Shown here: positions 32,010 to 44,428 of the stretch, piece after piece
Numbering within the stretch: position 1 is the stretch's first letter
How the letters are laid out: each line of letters begins with the position of its first letter
NCBI RefSeq assembly: GCF_000237925.1
Contig: NC_031498.1
Coordinates: 26,670,308-26,734,307, forward strand
Reading direction: 5' to 3'
DNA: 64,000 nucleotides
From: Schistosoma mansoni
Taxonomy: Eukaryota > Platyhelminthes > Trematoda > Strigeidida > Schistosomatidae
Translations under genes and position numbers: made by a program
The notes under the pieces: generated by a model
What the model was told of the DNA's origin: nothing
Seen by the model: the letters and a program-made list of their open reading frames with translations, nothing else
The model's database searches: none

Positions 32010-32280
32010 TATTCTCTATTCGTTCTGTTACTTCATAACAAATATTGTAATTGATTGTTCACTGAATACTGACTAATATCACGTTAGTCAAGTCTCTTTC
32101 TAAATGTTGATTGAGTTCTATCAATCAATTCTTAACGTGGTCACTAATCTTTGTGAATTAGCCAACATCATATAAGTTAAGTCCTTCCATCTTACTGATG
32201 AATGCTAAATAGCACGAAATCTAAGTTAAGTAATGTAATTTACTGACTAGCTCTGACAATCTGACAAAAATACTCCATAA

Positions 32281-32560
32281 TAATTAGTATATTAGTCGAC
32301 ACTATAATTTATGGACAAACCAATCAGATATGAGATAATAGGTCTTGGATTTTGGTGCGAAATTTATTCATCCATTTGGCTAAAAAGCGTGATGAAAACC
32401 CTAAACTTAGTTCCTTACTCTAACCATCAACTATAGATCATAATACTAATTTCTTACACTGCTTTATAAACTTCGTTTAGTCCTAGTTAGTAGGTGGACC
32501 ATTCTCAAAGGCATTTTACCGTCCCTCAAAGGTTGTCCATAAATTATAGTCTCGCCGTAT
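32281..32560 (+). repeat. Dispersed repeat D, copy 1
   Basis: About 270 bp shared in order with 61085-61345: AACCAATCAGATATGAG, ATAATAGGTCTTGGA, GATGAAAACCCTAAA, TTTAGTCCTAG.TAGTAGG, CATTCTCAA. No coding; family unknown. Confidence 0.65.
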
Positions 32561-33089
32561 GTTACTAATATTCTATATTCTACATATATTCCTTAACTAC
32601 GATTCTCATTAACTACAATATATCTTTGAATAATATATAGATCAATAATAATATGTATATTTCATCAATATTCATTCATTCAGCAATTTATTCATCTCAG
32701 ATACTTCACGACTTGTTTAATGATTGAATAACAAGTCATCAACGTTGAATGAACCTTAAATCGTTTGATTATCGCTTGTTATTTATTTTAATTCCCGACT
32801 TTTTCAATTTATGTTCTCCGTTCGAAAAAAGGTTTAATATCCTCAGACAACTGTTTGTTTGTCTGTTACTGGGACCTTGTATCGGTGATTGGCTTTCTCA
32901 ATCAACTTCCTGTTAATCAGGATTCGGTAGACAAGTGTATATGTAATCTTTAAGGAGGCCTTTATTTTCCATTAAGATATTCAGGGTATGGCTAAAGTCT
33001 GATGTCATTGAGATGCTTATATTTACTAATCATTGAATAGTAACTGTTTTAGTTGATATGAAATGATCTATTTTCAGTATAGCGTCTTG

Positions 33090-33560
33090 GACATTGTTGA
33101 ATTTCATTGAAATTATGAACCAATCAATGTTAGACGATGATTGGAAACTTGGAAGCACTGGATGATCTTTCCGTCCATCCACGATCTCGCACTCAAGAAT
33201 CTAACCCAAGATCTTTATTTTCGCGTGATAACTCTTCACCTCTATATCACTGAGTCATCATCCAACGGTGTTAATATCGAATTTCAATCAATCTACGGTA
33301 CTGCCTAACCATCTTTCATTGTCTTTGGTGGATAACTGCCTCATATCGGATATGGTTTAGCTTCACATAATAATTTGCAGTATGAAATTGTGGAGATTGT
33401 TGAATTTTATTGAAATCATGAACCAATCAAGGTTAGATAATTATTGAAAACTTGGAGGCACTGTCCAGCACTGGAAGACTAACTTGTCCAGCACCGGACA
33501 ATACTACTAAGTTTTCAATGGTCATCTAATTTGGATCGATTCATAATTTCAATAAAATAA
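33090..33560. repeat. HH-A old subfamily, two units (second a foldback)
   Basis: 33090-33366 is antisense (GAACCAATCAATGTTAGAC, CATCCAACGGTGTTAAT). 33381-33560 is a palindrome of tail sequence around CTGTCCAGCACTGG. Confidence 0.6.
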
Positions 33561-34339
33561 TTTAGTTTTGTATTACATTTTCTAAGTTGTATACTTTAGT
33601 TGTAACCCTTTAATTGTACCATTTAAATAAGTATACTCATCACTGAATGGTTTTATTACTCATTGAGTATAACTTTTTATCATTAAAAAAACTATTTCTA
33701 ATCATTCATTCAAGTGTTATCTATTTAATTGGGCAAATACTTTTTCAGTAGTATATACAATGTCAATCCTAAATAATTTTAGTCCAACGGAACAATTAAG
33801 AAACCACTTGAAAGATGGACAGATAGATAGATAGATAATTCATTTTCAAGTATCTTCATGTTATTCAACAGGTGACTATTACTTTTGTTTAGGTTTAACC
33901 CTTTTTTTGAATGATGTAATCATCATAATATTACCATTATTATTATTATGACTATTCTTGCTATTAGATTGACCCAAATCTATCTTGTATAGAAATACAC
34001 GTGTTAATCACTTGTCTACTATAGATGTTAGCTATTTACCTGAATGATATTGATAATATGAGAAGATAGAGACTGAGTGTATGTTTTGTTGATCAGATAT
34101 TTACTTCAATTGATACGTATACACAAACAGACATAAGTTGGATTATAACAGAAAATTGCACAATTATAAATGGTAATGGAATATGTAGTTCTTTAAAACA
34201 GGAATATATATTTATAAAGAATGAGTTAGATTAATAAATGAAAGAGGAAAGAGAGAGAGGAATAAAAACACTTAACAGAAAGTAAAGTGAGCAATCGTTT
34301 AATTTGTCTATTCTGGTTGGCGTTTTTTTTTTAACCAAG

Positions 34340-34470
34340 AACATACTACGTCGGTAATTGGAAGCAGACATTGAAAGGATGAATAGCAACTGGAAACAAC
34401 TGAAAAGGATTTTCCAGGACAGGGTTGAATGGGAAGTGCTGGTGGACGAGGGACAACAGACTTAAGTAAG
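34340..34470 (+). repeat. RTE LINE 3' tail fragment
   Basis: GGAAGCAGACATTGAAAGGA, CAACTGGAAACAACTG, AGGACAGGGTTGAATG, then ACTTAAGTAAGCAAGTAA. Ends at the RTE-type tail but with part of the conserved end missing. Confidence 0.7.
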
Positions 34471-34539
34471 CAAGTAAAAGTGAGCAATAGTTACCAGATA
34501 AACAAGTGTCTTTTTTTAAAAAATATAAATCATATATGA

Positions 34540-34765
34540 ATTGCCACTGTGAACTGACTGAAGTGATACATGTAAACTATTGGATGTTAGCAGAGTTGTC
34601 TAAAGGGTAAGCGCTCACCACGAAATGTGGAAAAGGTTTTTGGTTCGTTCCTTCATAAAATGATGAATGATTATTACTGAACAGTTCTATACCAAGATAA
34701 AACAGCTGTTGACTGCTGTCTGATTTATGATAGTTATCTGACTTCAAGTAGCTTGTAATGTGAAC
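34540..34765 (+). repeat. HH-A old subfamily fragment
   Basis: TTGGATGTTAGCAGAGTTGT, AAGGGTAAGCGCTCACC (A-box region), CAAGATAAAACAGCTG. Very diverged. Confidence 0.45.
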
Positions 34766-35364
34766 TGTCATACTCAACGGTCTTTGAGTAACTATACTGA
34801 AATAATTTGGATATATTGATTTGAATCAGAATTATGATCAGTACTTCTTATTAATGTGTGATTTTTATTCACTTGTTAAATATAAAATATACTTTTGCTC
34901 GTAAACAAATTCAGACAGCTGTTGATTATGTAACAGGCACCAGCCGTGACTAATCGAATTGAGTACTGAATATTAATAAATAGATCATGCAGACCTTCAT
35001 ATATACGGCTTATAGTCTCAGATGATTGAATGTATCGGGAATAAATCCCTGAAACTAGGTTTCATGATAGTGGACACTCGCTAACAAGAATTTATCTACA
35101 ACTGACGCTACCTATGAGATCTGAACTCTTGTTAATCAGTTTCACAAAGTAGGAAGTCAGTAAATTCTTTCATGAGCATCAAATAAATTTACCCAGTTAG
35201 ATTTAAATTATCGACTGCACTACCGCCATTTAATAATAATAATAATGTTAGCATTTTTACACTATTCATCTCATGATTTAAACCAGTTATCATCAGATAA
35301 TTCACAAAGAGTTTACACAGTGTGAATGATCCTTAGTTCAAGTCAGTGTGAGTTTAACGATACA

Positions 35365-35982
35365 CATTACTTACTTACTTACTTACGCCTGTTACCCCTC
35401 GTGGAGGAGCATAGGCCGCTCACCAGCATTCTACATATTTTCCAGTTGTTTCCAGTTAACAGTCATCCTTTTCGTATCTGCTTCTATTTCCCAAAGTAAT
35501 GTGTTCTTTCGCCTTCCGCTTTTCCGCTTCCCTTCACCATTCCAAATTAGGGCTTTCCTTGTAATGCACATTGATGGTTTCCTTAATGTATGACCTATCC
35601 ACTTCCAACGTCTTTTCTTAGTTTCCTCTTCAGATGGAAGATGGTTTGTCCTCTCCCATAAAACACTGTTGCTGATAGTATCCGGCCAGTGAATGTAGAG
35701 TATTTTGCGTAAACAAATATTTATAAATACTTGTGCCTTCTTGACGACGGATGTAGTAGTTCTCCACGTTTCAGCTCCGTACAGTAGAACTGACTGTCTT
35801 GACGTTCGTATTGAAGATTCTCACTTGGGAATTAGTTGAGGGTTGTTTTGAGTTCCATATGTTCTTCAATCGTAGAAATGCGGTTCTTGATTTGGCAATC
35901 CTCACCTTTACATCTGCATTCGATCCTCCTTGTTTATCAAAGATGCTTCCCAGTTACGTGAATGTTTCCATCTCTTCCAGAG
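35365..35982 (-). mobile_element. RTE LINE, 5'-truncated, 11 bp TSD
   Basis: TTAACGATACA at 35354-35364 and 35983-35993. On the minus strand: region of TYLGSIFDKQGG, through the conserved C-terminal end, to (GTAA)n. Several frame breaks. Confidence 0.82.
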
Positions 35983-35993
35983 TTAACGATACA

Positions 35994-37500
35994 TTAGAAT
36001 GAAAATAATATTCAGTAAATACTCCATAGTCTCTAATCCACTACTATACCTGATGTTAAAATCTACTGAGTATAATCGATTTTGATTTTGCAAACGAAAA
36101 TCTTCTTTCTCATTATTACTCTTAATATTTATATTAATAGTAATAATAATAAAAATGTCCTATTAAAGTATGTTGACAAGATTGTTGAATGTCATTGTAC
36201 ATCTCGATAATAGATTCGTTGAAAAGAGATCTCTTCACTGAACTTCGTGTTTATTTTTATCTTAGTTAGACAATTGTAGGGCAAGTGAAATATCACCGAC
36301 CCCTAGCCAAATCACCCGGCAGTTGGGTCACTAAATATCGAACAGATCATCGATCCCCGTCAAGGTCAAGGACAATCAACGCGCATCAGTTAATCATACG
36401 TCATGGACTGGCCCATGTGGCAGTGATTCTACTTTCTCTTGTATCTACTTTAACTAATATATTCTTGTAATAACGTCCTTTGTGTTACACAGTCTTCAGA
36501 GCATCCATGGTCCCTTGATACGTCGATGGGGGAATCCACGTAAGGTGCTGGTCGCGAGGTGTTACTTCGAAGTTAACTTGTTCGTTACACCGTTCCCGTC
36601 TAACTCGAGTAGGCCTCTAATCATTCGACATAGATCATCAACGTTGATGGTCTACACAATCATTGAAAATCAGAAAGCATCGAATAGTTGTTTCGTTCCA
36701 TTAAAACAAATCAATAATGAAAAAAAGTTTTCACTAAAGATTGTTAATAAAGTTTATTATTGTGTTTCATTATTGACTTTAATTTATTTGACAGAACTAA
36801 TCATCATAATACCATTAATACTACTAATAATAATACTAGTAATAATCCTGGTTATTAATTAAAGTTTTATAATTTCTAGCCTTAGGGATAATAATAAAAA
36901 GAGCTAAGCTTATATATGTAAAGTTATCTTAGTCTACAATTGTGTCCCCATCCCTGACATAATAGTGTTTCACTACTTCTCATAGTGATTTACTTAATTT
37001 ACCATTCATATATCTATCATTCTATACATACATACAAATAAACAGTTTTGTATACATGCATACATACATACATACTCACATACAAATGTACATACACAAA
37101 ATTTCAATGAGGCCAGAGACTAATGTATAAGGTAATAAAGAAAAAAAAGTCAACTGAATGTTCCAGAAAAAAAGTCAACAACAAAGAAACGTACAAAAAG
37201 AAAATATTCAACTAGAGAAAAACACATGTAGATAGTTGTACGTATGTTTCTGTAAATAGTTTTTATGGAAAAGTAGAGAATGTTATGTATATATGAATTC
37301 AAGATCAAATATTTCGAACATTATTGAACATTGAATCAAAGGGTGTATACTTTAAACTAAAAAAAAGAGAAAGGGGGGGGGTGAGAGAGAAAGATGAAAG
37401 TAAACGAAACTGAAAGATGTTTTTTTTTTCTTAAATAAAAGGAAATGAAATATTTCTTTTTCTAATTCTTGTTTTCATTTCTTGTTTTTAAATAATAATT
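35994..37500. other. Unassigned; low-complexity runs
   Basis: Includes (CATA)n around 37020-37075 and G8 near 37373. The 126-codon frame at 36482-36862 has a hydrophobic, AT-driven C-terminus and no recognisable domain; I do not call it a gene. Confidence 0.35.
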
Positions 37501-37503
37501 TGT

Positions 37504-38095
37504 CAGAAAGGGGGTTTTGTGGAGATATTTTGGTAATTCTATATAGTTGAGATCATGAGTCAATTGAAGCGACATCGTGGATGCGCACTGTTGAGGAGTC
37601 CCACAATAGGACGAGACGGCCGTCCAGTGTTTCCAGGTTTTCGATGGTGGTCTAGCTTCAATTGACTCATGATTTCAACTATGAAAATACTTAATTCTCC
37701 ACAAAACCCCTTCCGATCTATGATCATATGCTCACTAGTGACTGACTTCAAGAGATATTTTCTTGAGTTATGGTGGGAAGCAGTGACCAGTGGAGTTCTA
37801 CCAAGTTTGTTGTAGAGATATAAACTCACTGAAGACAATTAGTGAGCGGTTCCTCAAAATCGTGGATTGGTTGAAGTTAGACATTAACACAGTTGAACAC
37901 CGGCCAGCTCAATGGTCTATCGGTTAAGTGCTCTTGTGCGAGACTGGTAGGTCCTGGATTCGAATCTCGCGAGTGCTGGATCATGGATGCGTACTGCTGA
38001 GGAGCCCCACAATAGGACAAAACGGCCGTGCAGTGCTTCCAGGTTTTCCATGATGGTCTAGCTTCAATTGACTCATGATCTCAACTCTATAAAAA
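37504..38095 (+). mobile_element. HH-A tandem pair, first unit with inverted arm
   Basis: 37504-37722: inverted tail, then ribozyme-to-tail (CTGTTGAGGAGTCCC..GACGAGACGG). It runs straight through tail CCCCTTCCGATC into a new head CATATGCTCACTAGTGACTG at 37728. The second unit is nearly complete: A box CTCAATGGTCTATCGG, B box GATTCGAATCTC, ribozyme with GACAAAAC, tail. The join shows how monomers follow each other. Confidence 0.82.
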
Positions 38096-38779
38096 TGTGA
38101 AAAAGCATTGATTCATGATAACATAATGATACTAGAACTAGTAAGATTTTAGTTAGCTTCGAGTATATTAATGGAAATTATTATTATATAAAAGTAATAC
38201 TAATGAAAGGCAGAATATGACGCTCAACAAAGTGAATATTGGATACTTAAACTCACCTGATTACTTCGATTCAAACACGTTAGCTAATATGAAATGAAGA
38301 TGTTATCACAGCTCATTAAAAAATATGTTCATTGAGGTTGTACTCTTAACTGTATTTTCTCTACCTTCGTCAGAATCGAAGTCTGCATAATACTAATAAT
38401 AGTTAACACTAATAATAACAATATTGATAATGGAGCGTTAGAAGTCTGTCTCATCTCAGTTCATAACTATATTAAACTCAAACTGATCTTCATACACATA
38501 AACTGCCTTTCCAAACAATGAAAAGAAAAGATCTTCATCACTATAAAATTACCAAACATCAGCGATCTATGGAATCGTCCAGATCAAGAATAAGAAAATA
38601 AATCACTGATAATTTGAATAGACAGTTTTATTATTATTACCTAGGTCTAGATTAAATTGTTGTTTTATTCAACCTCTGTTTAATCGTTCATGTGTATGTG
38701 TTAGTGAGTACACCACAATTTTCCGAAAAATAAAAGCTGTTATTAACTGTCTTACTATGATATCATCACAGTTTTAAGA

Positions 38780-38970
38780 TAACGAACTGATCTTAGCTAG
38801 ACCAACATTAAAACCTATTTCATCCTAGTATGACATTCCTCAGTAATATACATCCAAAATCTCACCACGAGGTGATTGAACCCAAGGCATTCAGTTTCGA
38901 ACGAAACAGCTGTTTAGTGCTTCCAGGTTTTTAGCGGTGACCTAATTAAGATCAGTTCATGATTGAAACA
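38780..38970. repeat. HH-A old fragment, inverted pair
   Basis: CATCCTAGTATGACATTCC antisense, then CGAACGAAACAGCTGTTTAG and TGCTTCCAGG sense. Confidence 0.5.
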
Positions 38971-39320
38971 CAATGGAAAATAATCAGAATGGGAATTTGT
39001 GGAAATTTTAGTAACTTTTAATAGTCTAATTCATGAGTCAATGGAAATTGTTTGAAAATCTTTATCACATTAAAACACTAATGTGTGTTCATATATCCTA
39101 TAATCTCCATAAAACTCTGTACTGATGTAGTGTGGATTACTTATATTCACCTAAGTAGTATATGAGGATGGTCAGGCATAGAATGTGTTTCAGTAGAAGA
39201 TCGATAAGGAAAGAACGGGAACGAAACGCAATTGGTATGAAAATGCACGAACAATAATAATCGGAGACGATGGACAGATATTTGCAGAAGGAACAGTCAA
39301 TATTGAGACAATGGATTAAT

Positions 39321-39465
39321 GAGATGGTGGAGAAGATTTGTAGCTCAGGTGGGTGATTTTGAAGAAGAAGACTTCAACCCGAAGTTTGTGCTGATGATGT
39401 CGTTCAGAAGGACGATGAAAGCTCCACGACCAAACCATCCAGCTCAGAGAACAAACCCACATCAA
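39321..39465. mobile_element. FB-C copy 2, 13 bp TSD
   Basis: ACAATGGATTAAT at 39308-39320 and 39466-39478. Starts GAGATGGTGGAGAAGATTTG as copy 1 does, then runs into the right-arm sequence CCGAAGTTTGTGCTG..GAGAACAAA. Only 145 bp; the left arm is short. Confidence 0.75.
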
Positions 39466-39478
39466 ACAATGGATTAAT

Positions 39479-39600
39479 AGTTTACAAATTAACTGTGTAC
39501 GGTATGGATGTCAGATTTTAATGAGATATTCTGTAATTTCATGTCAAATACATTCGGTTGTCCCTACTAATGTTCTTATTCACTATACTAATATTATTTT
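39479..39600. repeat. Dispersed repeat fragment, shared with 50195-50320
   Basis: Ordered matches: GTACGGTATGGATGTCAGAT versus TACTGTATGGTTCTCAGAT, then ACATTCGGTTGTCC versus ACATTTGGTTGTCC. Family unknown; the FB-C element lies inside or beside it. Confidence 0.45.
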
Positions 39601-40413
39601 TTTCATAAGAACATCATTCGAATATTGATTATCGTCTATTGATTTATTTACTTGTTATTGGCTAGTTTATTTGAGTTAGATATTGATTGATTGAAGGATT
39701 TCTCTGGTCAATTATACAACTATATTGATTATTGATAATGATAATAATAATAATAATACATTAAAGTAAACGGTTTACCACATAAAAACAATGTTTTATA
39801 ACTGAACTTAACAATAAATACATGAGTTAAACATCCCTACTTCATATGTATATGTATGTTTTAGATCGGTTACATCTAATGTGGGTGTGCATTTTCTAAC
39901 CTAATATAAAAGAAAGTAGGGGTGGAGATGAAATGAAATATCAAAAGTTTTTTTTTAATTATAGGTTTGTATAATGATACGCCTATCTATTGTATTTACA
40001 AAGGTATATGATAAGACTGATTATTACGATAAATATTTATTGATAGACAGAAAGAGTAAACATAGGTATATCTATGAATGTTTGTAGGCTGACAAACATG
40101 TAACACTTTTACCTATGTAGTAGAGATAGTAAATGTATATATTCATTGTAAATGATAGAATTGGATAGTCTATAGAAATGTGCGTGTCTCATCGAAACAT
40201 GTTTTCTTTCTTTTCTTTTCTTTTTTTTCATAAAAGAAAACAGTATGGGTTGGGGGACAAGAATTGTGTAATCAAATCAAGTTAAAACCACTTGTTATGG
40301 TGAATTGAAGTGTTTATTTGTACTTCTTAAATCTTTAATCTTGAAATAAACTTTAATCTGACAATACTACTGGATATTTACATGAAATTTATTCATCTGT
40401 ACGGTTACAGAAC

Positions 40414-40764
40414 TGTTATATCTAGAGCTTTGATTCTTGCTATGCCGCCTACTATTAGATTACTTGAACGATCGAACCCGTAAAGTCGCAAGAGAGAAGA
40501 CAGAAGACTAGTAAGTAGGAATTTTATTCCCAAAACAGTGTCATATGTAGTACAAAAATCTGATGTATTTATAGATTTTGGCATAAAGTAAATCATCATT
40601 TCGGACAGCCAATAGGCACATAGTGGGTTCCTCTTATTCATCCAATGGAGAAGCTACACGTCGACAATCTAGAATGTTCCGCTAGCGGTGATTGGATGAA
40701 ATGTCTTCGGTTCTTTCTGGGCTTGCTCAGGCTTCCTTAAGTTTACCAACGAGCCATCTTTACA
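40414..40764 (-). mobile_element. Solo LTR fossil, 5 bp TSD
   Basis: 351 bp with TG...CA ends (TGTTAT to TTTACA on the plus strand) and AGAAC at 40409-40413 and 40765-40769. On the minus strand it holds CTATAAATAC and, further on, GGAATAAAATTCC, the order of a promoter then a polyadenylation signal. No internal region remains. Family not determined. Confidence 0.75.
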
Positions 40765-41157
40765 AGAACATTTCTACATTATTTATGATGTAAGTTTTTG
40801 ATGAAAACCCTAACCAGAAGCCGATAATTTTAACTGTAAATACTTAAGCTTAACCTGGAGTGATGTGGGAACTGTGAAAAATCTGTTTGGTTCTTTTTAA
40901 GACTTTGAGGAGACGCATAATCTCTATCCATTTGAGTGGACTTATCTTTACTTTCTCGATTTACAATAATAGTAATCTTCAGTAGTCATTAATAGATTCA
41001 CCCTCATATGTAAAATCTGTTCATAATTCATAGTGTTGTTGTTTTCTTTTCTATAAACTATGCATTTATAGAAACCCTTTGTAACTAATTGAAATCTGTC
41101 TGGAAACTTATTCTTATACCATGTGACCATTTCAAAAATACACAGCCATTTTAATTA

Positions 41158-41770
41158 TAGTGAGATTTAAGGAGTTTGTAGAGTTTTCATGGTTAACGAA
41201 TCGATCGAAGTCAGGCCACCATTTGAAACCAAAGTGTTCTAGATGACTGTTTCATCCTATTATGAGATTGGTCAACAATGCTAGTCCACGATGCAACATC
41301 TGGAAATTAAACATAGGACCATCGGTATCGTAAGCAAATTCTTAAACTTCAGATCACTGAAAGAGGTTCGTGATTTAAACTGTGACAATTCTGCAACTTC
41401 CAAAAATCTGCATGTACTAATAATAATTACTTCCTAAATAGTGACTAGTTTCAAGTTGAAACTCCTTGAGTTCTAATGAGAAGTCATGATCACTAGGGTT
41501 CAGTCTTGTCAGGTGAGACAGTTATACACCCCAGATAGTGGATGTGGGTTGAGTAATATCATGGGCTGATTGAAGTTAAACATTCGCAATATTGGTTCCC
41601 GGCTCAAAGGTTTAGGCATTAAGGGTCCTTGCCCGAGACCGAAGACTCTAGGCTCTGCTCCCAGATGCGGGGTCATGGGTGCTCACAGATGAAGAGTCTC
41701 CTACCAACACGAAACACACACTCAGTTCATCCGGATTCTAACTGGTGGTCTAACTATAAAATCACTTCTT
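41158..41770. repeat. HH-A old subfamily, antisense then sense copy
   Basis: 41158-41390 antisense (GTTTCATCCTATTATGAG). 41440-41770 sense (TCATGATCACTAGGGTTCAG, ATTGGTTCCCGGCTCAAAGG, GAGACCGAAGACTC, AGTTCATCCGGATTC). Confidence 0.5.
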
Positions 41771-41999
41771 GATTTATTTTATCAATTCCTAGTTACGGTT
41801 ACCAGATTGCTTTTGAATTAATTCAGTTCCTCAATACAAATATGCTGTGTCTTTATTAAGTCATTGGTTAATTTCTTCTCTTTTTAATCTTTTTCACTCT
41901 GATTTATACACATACGAAATTAGGTTTATCACGTTCCTAGTAAACAATACACCTTCAAGCTTGACCTGTCAACGGTCAAAAAGTTACACTTATATGAAA

Positions 42000-43070
42000 T
42001 AAATAATTTTTATAGAGTAATATGTCATTTGCTTAGATTTTATGTGATTTAAAGTTGAATTTCACCATGAACTGATATCGTTTGGAGAAAAAAAATTTAG
42101 AACTGAGGCCAAGAAGTCTAAGAATTCTGAGTATCGCTGATTGAGGGTAGATATTACAGAAAGAGAGAGAGCTGTCATCGAAATCAAAGCCGTAAAGTTG
42201 ACCATGTGGGGAGGAAAAAAAAGACAGTGAATGATAATTTTATTATGACACACGGACTATGTGAAGCTGGTAATTCTGACTTACAATGTTAGACGTCAAA
42301 CATGAATTTCCTTGGGTTTTATACTTACATAGAGTGACATAAATGAGAATTTTTAAAGCATCTCAAACTATGACGATTCTTCTGAATTCAACTGGTTGTC
42401 AATTGCTCTCCAGATGATCACATACTAAGATGTCAACTAATGTACCCTTTGGAAAATTTCAAGAGAAATGTAGAAAATTATTGATTATAGTTCCCTTATC
42501 CTGACCAGGGATATCCACTATTTGTTACCAATTTTATCAAATTTCCCAAGACCTTCTAAAACCTGGAATCAACACATAATCTAATAAGTACTGTTGATCG
42601 AAAATGTTTGGGAAATATTCCATTTCTTAACATGAACTGAAATGAATCATTCTGAAAACATTTCCAATACGTCCAGACATAAATAGTGGACTAAACTGCA
42701 TAATTAAAATCGACTGGATCAACTGGTTATTAACAAGCTCACTATGAAAAGATCAAGCTTAATTGCATGACATTAGATTAATTAAGTAAATCATCTGTGA
42801 AGTATAGATCTATATCACGAACTTATTTTTTGCTACTGTGATATTATCAGGATGCTTGTAAATCGAAATAGCTGGGATGAAGTTTGAAACTTCCACCAAA
42901 TGACAGCATAATAAAGGCATAATTTTGATCGTAATAAAAAAAAACTACAAATTAATGGCTATCGTTGTATTCAATTCAGACAATGTTATTCACAATTTTT
43001 GGTTATTCATTACTTTGAAGTTAGTTTCGCCTTTAAACATGGTTCAGTCTAATTGTTCAACATTTACTAT
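42000..43070. other. Unassigned AT-rich DNA
   Basis: No gene or repeat family recognised. Confidence 0.3.
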
Positions 43071-43071
43071 G

Positions 43072-43240
43072 TATTTTCATAGTTGAAATCATGAGTCAAT
43101 TGAAGATAGACCACTATGGAAAGCCTCGAAGCACTGGACGGTCATTTCGTCCTATTATGGGATTCCTCAGCAGTGCTCATCCACGATCCTGCCTCAAAAG
43201 ATTCAAACCCAGGACCTACCAGTCTCGCGCCAGAGCACTT
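43072..43240 (-). repeat. HH-A antisense, truncated
   Basis: Tail and ribozyme complement (ACTGGACGGTCATTTCGTCC, CCTCAGCAGTGC), B-box complement GATTCAAACCC, stops at the A box. Minus-strand ribozyme CTGAGGA and GAAA kept, stem II has one mismatch. Confidence 0.75.
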
Positions 43241-44039
43241 AGCCGATGAAGAATGTTTTTTTTAATTCATGTATGAATATAGAATAAGTAGCTGTTACTC
43301 TGTTATGAATAATTTAGATTACAATAGAAAACAATAACTGTTCACTTTGAATCATTTACATGTACTAGTGCAACACATGGATAATACGAGATTTGATGTT
43401 GACAAAACTGATATGATTTCTTCTGTATAGTAAGGTACATTCAGATTCTAAATAGAAAAAAATTTCCATGATCTATAGTGAAAAATAGCAAAGATTAAGG
43501 GTGGTAAAACATCAGTAATAAGATAAAGAGTTTACTTATTGATCCTCATAACGAAACAAATTACTATTCATAGCTTTAAACTGTCCGCTTTTCGAGTGAC
43601 CTCTTATTTAAATACTGACACTTATTACGCGGCTAACTTTGTGGTGAAGCAATATTTGATGGGGTAAATTAATTTATTATGGGGTCTTTGTAAACTGTGA
43701 AAACTACATATTAAAAATATTTCTTTTGTATATCTTCCATTAGTTATCATTTACATTCTTCATGATTCTTCCAATTCGATTTTTATTACAATTCTTTTCG
43801 GGTTCCCTTCCCGTTCTTTTCATCTAAATCTTCTCAATCCTCTTTTGACATGTATCCCACTTCTGATTGGTGTTACATGCTGCTTATATCTGTTAATACA
43901 AGTAGAATACACCACAACTTCATGTGCTATTCCTTTTCCTTTTCACACTACAATATAGACTACTTAAAAATTAAAAGTAGTTAAAAATATATTTATTATA
44001 TTGTGATTATGCTGTGAAATTCTATCGTTAAGAAAACGA

Positions 44040-44112
44040 ACATTGAAGAGCAGGTACATCAAGAGAAAAGTCCCAAATAAGACAAAATGCGTGTCCTGGA
44101 TACTACCATTAG
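44040..44112 (+). repeat. Smalpha ribozyme-region fragment
   Basis: GAGCAGGTACATCAAGAG, AGTCCCAAATAAGAC, GCGTGTCCTGGATAC. Core altered (GAGAAA in place of CTGACGA). Confidence 0.6.
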
Positions 44113-44428
44113 TATAAATTCAACTTTACTAAAAAGAATTGTGACTAAATGGCAACATGAAGGCACATTTTCCAAGCTGTAGAGATCAGTTGAAGTCCCC
44201 AATACTAACGACAGGCAAATCCAATTCCAAGTAGTGTCATGCATTCAGAAAATCTTTTAATGTAACTATGTCACTCAACTTGTATAATTTATAGGGACGG
44301 TTACGCACCCTACGTGTGGTTGTTTGCTGATAATCAAACTACGTCGTCATAAATTGATTACAACTAGTAAAATGTTAGGTATTTCTCATGAGAGCTAGAT
44401 TAAAATATTTCCAGAATTTATCGAAAAC

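Noticed and set aside
36482-36862. 126-codon ORF with a hydrophobic end
   Set aside because: Composition follows local AT runs, no homolog recognised, no splice context.
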